Origin: Clostridia bacterium
Lineage (GTDB): Bacteria > Bacillota > Clostridia > Oscillospirales > CAG-272
Reading direction: 5' to 3'
NCBI GenBank assembly: GCA_017445085.1
Contig: JAFSUT010000055.1
Span: forward strand, 1 to 34,699
DNA length: 34,699 nt
Part shown: positions 30,199-34,699 of the stretch, piece after piece
How positions within the stretch are numbered: position 1 is the stretch's first letter
Layout: each line of letters starts with the position of its first letter
Made by a program: the position numbers and the translations under genes
The notes under the pieces: model-generated
The model's input: only the letters and a program-made list of their open reading frames with translations
The model's database searches: none
What the model was told of the DNA's origin: nothing

Positions 30199-31725
30199 CT
30201 ATTTATAAGATATGAGCAGCGGCGCCTCCCACGTGCGCGGCAGATCCATCGGCTCCGCCCCCGTGCGCAAACGGTTTTCCCGCGCGATCTCATGCGGCGG
30301 CGTGCGGTATTGTTTTGCAACCGACCAAAGCGACTCTCCGTCTTTCGGAAAAACGATACAGATCGGGTGTTTCGCCGTTTCGTACGGCGTATCCTTTTGC
30401 AGCGCGATCGATACCACCGCGCTTTCATCCGCTCTCCGCTCTGCAAATACGGTAAGTGCGATCTCCGCGTCACAGATCAGCCGATCACCGTCGATGCGCG
30501 TGTGGGCGCTGACCACCTCTGCGTCGGCATAGCAACCGCATCCGTCGGCGTCCGCGGCGTCAAACGAGATCTCAAACGGCAGGCGGAAGCTGCCGCAGCC
30601 GTAGCCGCCCTCTCCCTCATATATCGCCTGCATTTCGCCATACCCGCACACTTTGATCTTGCCGCCTTCCGCCTTGACCGTTTCTATTTTCGCCTCGCCC
30701 GTGGTGTCGACGATCCGTCCGGCGTCGGAAAAGGCGCCGCCGGGCACGCTCCCCGAAACCGAAAAGACGCCCTGTCGCAAAATGACCGGCTCAAAAGCGC
30801 AGATCGGCACGCGCTCGATCTCCGTCGGGGCAAACGTGGAAAAGGCGTCGGTGCAGACCGAAACTTCTGCCGCCCCCTCGCCGCAAAGGCAAAGTTTGAG
30901 CGAAACGTCTACAACAAAGGCGCCGTCCTCCTCGCTGACCTCGGTCGACTGTACCTGCACCTTGGCAAATGCGCCCTCCACGCCCGCATCTTCCAGCGGG
31001 AGCATCGCATCAAAACGGATCTTCTTTTCCGCCATTTTGGCGCGCGTCCCAACGCAAAACAACACTTTGGCGTAGACGTCGCCGCGGATCTGCGCCTCGC
31101 CGCCGTGGACGCGAATATCCGTGACCGCCGCCGTTGCATCGCACCAAATCGGTTTTGCGTCCTGCGATGCGTCAATGCGCTCATCCACGTCAAGTTCGAT
31201 CGGGTCATAGCAACGGCGCGTGCGCTGCCGCACCGTCTGATAGAGACAGCAAATGCTGTCGTCCTGCCCGTCCGCCGCCGTTTTCGGCGCAAGATCGGTC
31301 ACGGGATAGGTGCTTACCTGCGCCGCCGACTTTGCGCGGATCGAAATTTTGCGCGGTCCGAGCAGACGATAGGACGTGGCGGTCTGCGCCAGTTCCACGG
31401 AAAGCGGCGCATCGCCGTTTTCGATCTGTACGGCAAAGCGATAATCGGTGGGCAGGACGGTTGCGGCGACCTCCCCCGACTGTCCGACGTAAATCAGCGA
31501 ATGCAACGCGCTGCCGTGCATCTGTACCTCGCCGGTCGCCCGGGAAACCGTCGGCATCAGCACCTTGCTTTCCAGCCGCAAGACCTTTTGCACGGGTTCC
31601 ATATAGTCCGGCAAAGTGAACTCGCCGCTGCTTTCAAAATATGCCGGTGGCGCCTTTTTTTCGGTCTGCATTTCGGTATTTTGTACAGCGACAAATTCTT
31701 TCATTTCATTTTCTGACGTATTCAT
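30199..31725 (-). CDS. SPOCS-domain (DUF3794) and LysM spore-coat morphogenesis protein, SipL-like
   Basis: The product has 508 residues, close to the length I recall for Clostridioides SipL (about 510). ATG 31725 follows GGAGGAG. About three repeated beta-rich SPOCS/DUF3794 units span residues 30-440, with recurring patterns such as VxCxGEGxAEV-like strands, ICAFEPVILRQG and FxIxGSVPGG; the C-terminal 55 residues form a LysM domain (IVFPKDGESLWSVAKQYRTP then PHEIARENRL). SipL in C. difficile binds the coat scaffold SpoIVA through its LysM domain. The promoter fits sigma-E, the mother-cell factor that drives such genes. This implies an endospore-forming ancestry. Another DUF3794-LysM paralogue is an alternative. 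Confidence 0.85.
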   Translation of the reverse strand: MNTSENEMKEFVAVQNTEMQTEKKAPPAYFESSGEFTLPDYMEPVQKVLRLESKVLMPTVSRATGEVQMHGSALHSLIYVGQSGEVAATVLPTDYRFAVQIENGDAPLSVELAQTATSYRLLGPRKISIRAKSAAQVSTYPVTDLAPKTAADGQDDSICCLYQTVRQRTRRCYDPIELDVDERIDASQDAKPIWCDATAAVTDIRVHGGEAQIRGDVYAKVLFCVGTRAKMAEKKIRFDAMLPLEDAGVEGAFAKVQVQSTEVSEEDGAFVVDVSLKLCLCGEGAAEVSVCTDAFSTFAPTEIERVPICAFEPVILRQGVFSVSGSVPGGAFSDAGRIVDTTGEAKIETVKAEGGKIKVCGYGEMQAIYEGEGGYGCGSFRLPFEISFDAADADGCGCYADAEVVSAHTRIDGDRLICDAEIALTVFAERRADESAVVSIALQKDTPYETAKHPICIVFPKDGESLWSVAKQYRTPPHEIARENRLRTGAEPMDLPRTWEAPLLISYK

Positions 31726-31756
31726 CTGTTTCTCCTCCGCACGCGTAATTTATTCA

Positions 31757-31785
31757 AAGATATGCGGAGGAAAATATAAATATGA
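31757..31785 (-). promoter_or_regulatory. Sigma-E-like sporulation promoter
   Basis: On the minus strand TCATATT (31779-31785) matches the sigma-E -35 form KMATATT, then 14 nt, then CATATCTT (31757-31764), which agrees with CATACAHT at 6 of 8 positions. It lies 31 nt before the spore gene ATG. No SigA-type pair is present at this position. Confidence 0.6.
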
Positions 31786-32000
31786 AAAGGGGATGTAAAA
31801 AAAGTCCGGATCGCAAAAAAGAGAAAAGCGGACAAAGGGATTTTTGTCACGAAATATTTCCGTAAGATGAAGAAAAAATCGAAATTTCGATTTTTTCATT
31901 CGATTCTCTTTTTTGCTATACGCAAAATCCACCCTTGACGTACGGAAGTACGCCTATCGGGCGGATATTTGCGCATTCCAAACATTTTTTCCTATCCCCT
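31786..32000. other. AT-rich intergenic stretch with a 26-bp perfect palindrome
   Basis: No gene is supported here. It holds a perfect 26-bp palindrome (GAAAAAATCGAAA followed by its mirror, 31872-31897) and a small CGTAC-GGAA-GTACG inverted repeat (31938-31951). The palindrome could be an operator or a cruciform/attenuator; the T-run within it could act as a weak terminator in both directions. A 60-codon ORF on the minus strand (31750-31932) overlaps the sigma-E promoter and is rejected. Confidence 0.6.
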
Positions 32001-32045
32001 AAAAAGGGGCTGTAAAGAAACAGAGTTTCTTTACAGCCCCTTTTT
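32001..32045. terminator. 21-bp perfect-stem terminator
   Basis: The arm at 32001-32021 pairs fully with 32025-32045 around AGA, with five A on the left and five T on the right. It terminates the SCP2-like gene on the minus strand, 9 nt past its stop. Confidence 0.92.
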
Positions 32046-32053
32046 CACTTTTG

Positions 32054-32458
32054 TTATTTCGCCGATTTCGGGCGCGGTGCCGCCTCTGCCGCATCCGTCT
32101 CGCTTTTTTTCGGTCGCCCACCGCGGCGAGGTGCGGCTTTCAGATCGGCAAGGGCGGCAAAATGCTCAAAATTGCCAAACACCTCCGCACGTCCCGACAC
32201 CGCCAGGTCAAACGCGCTGACCGCGCCGGAAAGAAGATCCGCAAGATCCTCGGCGCAAATGCGTACCAGCGCCGTGTGATCGTGATAGTCGTACGGCTCG
32301 ACCGAGAGTACGCCGTCTGCCAGCGCAACGTAAAACGCGCCCCCGCAGTCTTCGTCCGTCAAATCAATTTCCACCGCAAACGCCGTCGGCACGCCGCCTT
32401 TGCTCCTTGGCAGAGCGATTTTCTTTTTGATTTCTTCAAACTTTTCAATAAAGGTCAT
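32054..32458 (-). CDS. SCP2 sterol-carrier-like domain protein with AT-hook-like tail
   Basis: The product has 134 residues; ATG 32458 follows GAGGAGAG. Residues 1-105 fit a small SCP2 fold: an N-terminal amphipathic helix (TFIEKFEEIKKKI), FAVEIDLTDEDCGGAFYVALADG, VEPYDYHDHTALVRICAEDLADLLSGAVSAFDLAVSG (written here in parts: the block starts at VEPYDYHD and ends at VSGRAEVFGN). Bacterial stand-alone SCP2 proteins bind lipids, but their roles are unclear. The tail APRRGGRPKKSETDAAEAAP contains GRPKK, an AT-hook core, which is unusual for this family. It has its own promoter. Confidence 0.72.
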   Translation of the reverse strand: MTFIEKFEEIKKKIALPRSKGGVPTAFAVEIDLTDEDCGGAFYVALADGVLSVEPYDYHDHTALVRICAEDLADLLSGAVSAFDLAVSGRAEVFGNFEHFAALADLKAAPRRGGRPKKSETDAAEAAPRPKSAK

Positions 32459-32495
32459 ATAAGTCTCTCCTCTCTTCTGTATTCAGTATAGTCCT

Positions 32496-32524
32496 ATTAT
32501 ACGCATTCCAAACATTCCCGTCAA
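32496..32524 (-). promoter_or_regulatory. Promoter of the SCP2-like gene
   Basis: On the minus strand: TTGACG (32519-32524), 17 nt, TATAAT (32496-32501), about 37 nt before the ATG. Confidence 0.78.
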
Positions 32525-32626
32525 CGAAAATCGCTCGCGCTTTTTCTGCAAAAATCGCCTATGGAACACGGCAAAATCCCCCTCGGCGCACATCTCTAAA
32601 AAATGCGAGAATTTTCAAAAAAAGGC

Positions 32627-32655
32627 TTGACAAAGAAAAAGCGCCGTGCTATAAT
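32627..32655 (+). promoter_or_regulatory. Consensus promoter of the tRNA operon
   Basis: TTGACA (32627-32632), 17 nt, TATAAT (32650-32655): a perfect SigA match about 31 nt before tRNA-Thr. Confidence 0.92.
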
Positions 32656-32686
32656 GACAAAGTCGCGTGAGACAAAACATCATCAC

Positions 32687-32762
32687 GCTGGTGTAGCTCA
32701 GCTGGTAGAGCAGCTGATTTGTAATCAGCAGGTCGGGGGTTCGAATCCGTCCACCAGCTCCA
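32687..32762 (+). tRNA. tRNA-Thr (anticodon TGT)
   Basis: 76 nt with encoded CCA. Acceptor GCTGGTG/CACCAGC, D-arm GCTC-AGCTGGTA-GAGC, anticodon arm GCTGA-TTTGTAA-TCAGC, T-loop TTCGAAT. The T-stem GGGGG/CCGTC has a G-G mismatch at its middle pair. Confidence 0.96.
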
Positions 32763-32790
32763 CCTCTATGAGGATATTTGAATATCATAT

Positions 32791-32875
32791 GGGAGCGTTC
32801 CCGAGCGGCCAAAGGGGGCAGACTGTAAATCTGTTGTCACTGACTTCGGTGGTCCGAATCCACCCGCTCCCACCA
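32791..32875 (+). tRNA. tRNA-Tyr (anticodon GTA)
   Basis: 85 nt, class II with a long variable arm and encoded CCA. Acceptor GGGAGCG/CGCTCCC, anticodon loop CTGTAAA, T-stem GGTGG/CCACC. The T-loop reads TCCGAAT, so position 55 is C instead of the nearly universal T (pseudouridine). Confidence 0.95.
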
Positions 32876-32882
32876 AGGAAAA

Positions 32883-32907
32883 GCCTCGTCGAAAGACGGG
32901 GCTTTTT
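32883..32907 (+). terminator. Terminator of the tRNA operon
   Basis: GCCTCGTC (32883-32890) pairs with GACGGGGC (32895-32902) around a GAAA tetraloop, followed by TTTTT. It starts 7 nt after tRNA-Tyr. Confidence 0.92.
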
Positions 32908-32983
32908 CAACGAATTGTTCCGCGCCGCGGGATATTTTACTTTTTCCGTTTCCTTTGATTTCTTCAAAAGAAAACCGCCGCAG

Positions 32984-33012
32984 TTGAAAAATCCTCATTT
33001 TTGCGCTATAAT
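32984..33012 (+). promoter_or_regulatory. Promoter of the TfoX-N gene
   Basis: TTGAAA (32984-32989), 17 nt, TATAAT (33007-33012), 36 nt before the GTG start. Confidence 0.75.
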
Positions 33013-33388
33013 GAATTTAACAAATCGTAAGTTGCGGAGGTAACCGGCGTGAACGAATTTAACGAATACGTGCGCGAATGCTTTTCCGCCGTCGGTGATA
33101 TTGTCATAAGATCCATGATGGGCGGATATCTTGTCTACCTTAACGGCAAACTGATCGGCGACATTTGCGGGAGCGAGCTCTTTTTGAAGAGAACGCCGAC
33201 CTCGGACAGGCTCCTTGCCGACGCGGAACTGCGCTGTCCTTATGCAGAGTCAAAGACGCCGATGCACGTATTTGACCGTTTTGAGGATACGGATTTGATT
33301 TCGGAATTGCTGAAAGGTATGTTTGCGGAACTGCCCGAACGAAAACCCAAAAAAGCCAAACTTGTGCTATAATGAATTCAACAAATCG
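33001..33388 (+). repeat. Pair of 27-bp direct repeats flanking the TfoX-N gene
   Basis: The 27 bases at 33001-33027 recur at 33362-33388 with 25 matches; both contain GCTATAATGAATT followed by AACAAATCG. The first is the -10 region of the TfoX-N promoter. The second lies just before the chromate-transporter pair and keeps an extended -10 (TGCTATAAT) but no good -35. Confidence 0.85.
33049..33372 (+). CDS. TfoX N-terminal-domain protein
   Basis: The product has 107 residues. GTG 33049 follows GCGGAGG. The chain matches the TfoX_N domain: NEYVRECFSAVGDIVIRSMMGGYLVYLNGKLIGDI-type opening (RSMMGGYLVYLNG at about 21-33), then LFLKRTPTSDRLL and YAESKTPMHVFDRFED. Proteins with only this domain are widespread in Bacillota; full-length TfoX/Sxy regulates competence in proteobacteria, but a competence role here is not implied. 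The stop is within the second copy of the 27-bp repeat (33362-33388). Confidence 0.88.
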   Translation: MNEFNEYVRECFSAVGDIVIRSMMGGYLVYLNGKLIGDICGSELFLKRTPTSDRLLADAELRCPYAESKTPMHVFDRFEDTDLISELLKGMFAELPERKPKKAKLVL

Positions 33389-33423
33389 GGATTTGTAGTG
33401 ATGATTGAAATGAACGGGTAAGA

Positions 33424-33999
33424 ATGATGAAACTCTTGTTGAACCTTTTTTTGACGTTTTCGAAAATCGGATTATTTACTTTCGGCGGCGGATACGCTAT
33501 GATCCCGCTTATCGAAAACGTTTGCGTTACACAAAAAGAGTGGATTACTCACGAAGAAATGATGAATATAACGGTAGTAGCCGAATCAACTCCCGGTCCT
33601 ATCGCAATCAACTGCGCCACGTATGTCGGGTCAAAGAAAAAAGGCTTTTGGGGCGCGGTAGCGGCAACGCTCGGCGTGACCCTTCCATCGTTTCTCATAA
33701 TACTTATGATATCATTCTTTATTGACCGCTTTCTTGAAATAAAGTGGGTGGCAAGCGCGTTCAAAGGAATCAAGATCGCGGTCGGCATACTGATCCTTGA
33801 CGCAGCAATAAAGATGATCGTCAAAATGAAAAAGAAAGCCCTTTCGATCATTATTCTGTCTGTCGCCTTTATCGCTATGATGCTGATAAACGTGTTTGCG
33901 CTGCGTGTCTCGACGATTGTTCTAATGCTTGCCGCCTCGCTTGCCGGGTTATTCGTCTATTTGATAAAGCGTCATAAGAACGGGGAGGCGTCAAAATGA
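33424..33999 (+). CDS. chrA: Chromate transporter, first half-size subunit
   Basis: The product has 191 residues with about five or six membrane helices. It is a short-chain CHR protein, which acts as a pair with the next gene. Hallmarks: FSKIGLFTFGGGYAMIPLI (12-30), then VAESTPGPIAINCATYVG (about 52-69) and the GFWGAVAATLGVTLPSF block. ATG 33424 is followed by a second ATG at 33427; the ribosome site is weak (GGGTAAGA). ATA and AGA codons and AT-rich third positions are frequent, unlike the GC-rich genes to the left, which suggests later acquisition. CHR pairs may export chromate or move another oxyanion. Confidence 0.9.
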   Translation: MMKLLLNLFLTFSKIGLFTFGGGYAMIPLIENVCVTQKEWITHEEMMNITVVAESTPGPIAINCATYVGSKKKGFWGAVAATLGVTLPSFLIILMISFFIDRFLEIKWVASAFKGIKIAVGILILDAAIKMIVKMKKKALSIIILSVAFIAMMLINVFALRVSTIVLMLAASLAGLFVYLIKRHKNGEASK

Positions 34000-34559
34000 T
34001 CCTCTTTGAACTGTTTCTCGGCTTTCTTTGGATAGGCTGCTTTTCCTTCGGCGGTGCGTACGGAGCGATTCCGCTGATTCGCGAGGTAGTGTTATCGTAT
34101 GGATGGATCGAGGAAGAAAAACTGTCTTATATGATCGCTGTCAGCGAAAGCACGCCCGGCCCGATCATGGTCAACCTTGCAACGTATATCGGAAGCGCGA
34201 AGGCGGGTGTTCCCGGCGCGATCATCGCGACCGCCGCCGTCATACTGCCCGCATTCCTGACAATGATAGTATTGATGACGCTTTTGAAGAAGCAGGTCGG
34301 AAACGGTGTGTTTCATGCCGCGCTCGGTTCCCTGAAAGCCTGCGTGACCGGTATCGTTCTCGCCACCGGCGCTTATATGATGCTTATAAACTGTATCGGA
34401 AGCGTCAACAGCTTTTCCGTTGACTATACCGCGATCATCATGACCGTCTCTTTAGGCGCCGTGTACTTCGTCTCCAAAAAGATAATCAGGAACGGAATAT
34501 CGCCTATCATACTGATTTGCATTGCCGGTATCGCGGGAATATTCGTATTTGAATGGTAA
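33996..34559 (+). CDS. chrA: Chromate transporter, second half-size subunit
   Basis: The product has 187 residues and is coupled to the first half by ATGA, behind GGGGAGG. It is homologous to that half: FLWIGCFSFGGAYGAIPLI (10-28), AVSESTPGPIMVNLATYIG (about 48-66) and the GVPGAIIATAAVILPAF block. Two half-size CHR proteins insert in opposite orientation and form one transporter. The codon use is as AT-rich as in its partner. No regulator gene is visible next to the pair within the window. Confidence 0.9.
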   Translation: MILFELFLGFLWIGCFSFGGAYGAIPLIREVVLSYGWIEEEKLSYMIAVSESTPGPIMVNLATYIGSAKAGVPGAIIATAAVILPAFLTMIVLMTLLKKQVGNGVFHAALGSLKACVTGIVLATGAYMMLINCIGSVNSFSVDYTAIIMTVSLGAVYFVSKKIIRNGISPIILICIAGIAGIFVFEW

Positions 34560-34566
34560 ACAATAA

Positions 34567-34586
34567 CGACAAATTCACATTTGTCG
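34567..34586 (+). terminator. Small hairpin after the chromate transporter genes
   Basis: CGACAAAT (34567-34574) pairs with ATTTGTCG (34579-34586) around TCAC. There is no T-run, so termination is doubtful. Confidence 0.3.
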
Positions 34587-34599
34587 GGATGACAAGCGT

Positions 34600-34646
34600 G
34601 TATCATTATGGCGCTTTTAATAAGGTTTACGTATCATTATGGCGCT
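34600..34646. repeat. Two copies of a 16-bp direct repeat, 31-bp period
   Basis: GTATCATTATGGCGCT occurs at 34600-34615 and 34631-34646 with a 15-bp spacer, close to the window edge. No third copy is visible before the edge. It could be a pair of binding sites or the start of a longer repeat. Confidence 0.8.
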
Positions 34647-34699
34647 CTTATACATAAAAAAGCGTCTTTTGTCTACTGTTAAAGCCTGATAAGGAAGTA

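Noticed and set aside
31750..31932. 60-codon minus-strand frame
   Set aside because: It overlaps the sigma-E promoter and the palindrome, has low complexity and no ribosome site.
32603..33043. Open frame with AQLVEQLICNQQVGGSNPS, and antisense frames with GGRIRTPDLL and GWIRTTEVSDN
   Set aside because: They are translations of the tRNA-Thr and tRNA-Tyr genes on either strand, common annotation artefacts.

Overview
The window looks like a chromosomal segment from an anaerobic, GC-rich member of the Clostridia (Bacillota), probably an Oscillospiraceae- or Christensenellales-like gut lineage. The main reasons are a six-gene Rnf complex in the order C-D-G-E-A-B, a SPOCS/LysM spore-coat morphogenesis protein behind a good sigma-E-like promoter, a tandem glycine riboswitch before a sodium:alanine symporter, GGAGG-type ribosome binding sites, and a palindromic intergenic repeat of a kind common in that group. 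The genus is inference.

Layout. (1) 1-1102: a truncated multi-pass membrane protein on the minus strand, running off the left edge. (2) 1343-13080: an uninterrupted plus-strand block of phage genes. It encodes terminase small and large subunits, a P22/T7-type portal, a scaffold-like protein, a coat protein, connector-like proteins, a beta-propeller-like hub candidate, a collagen-like fibre, and a lysis module with an M23 peptidase and holin-like proteins. No integrase, repressor, replication, tape-measure or ejection gene is visible. (3) 13381-15377, minus strand: ssrA (tmRNA), smpB and apbE. (4) 15528-17612: a large zinc-ribbon, single-pass membrane protein. (5) 17768-22643: the rnfCDGEAB operon, followed by a MutT-type Nudix hydrolase and an MntP-type manganese exporter. 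(6) 23817-29771: a cysteine-synthase-family enzyme, a lipoprotein, the riboswitch-controlled AGCS symporter, nadE, a TRIC/UPF0126 membrane protein and a small lipoprotein. (7) 29882-32458, minus strand: a DUF378 protein, the SPOCS/LysM spore protein and an SCP2-like protein. (8) 32687-34559: tRNA-Thr and tRNA-Tyr, a TfoX-N protein and a split chromate-transporter pair whose codon use is visibly more AT-rich than its neighbours.

How parts fit together. ApbE covalently attaches FMN to Rnf subunits; candidate acceptor threonines are visible in RnfD and RnfG, and apbE lies about 2.4 kb from the operon. SmpB and tmRNA form the ribosome-rescue pair and are probably co-transcribed. The phage block keeps the genes for packaging, capsid, adhesion and lysis but shows no way to integrate or replicate by itself. 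It is therefore either a truncated prophage or a domesticated, gene-transfer-agent-like particle, and it is the most interesting part of the window.
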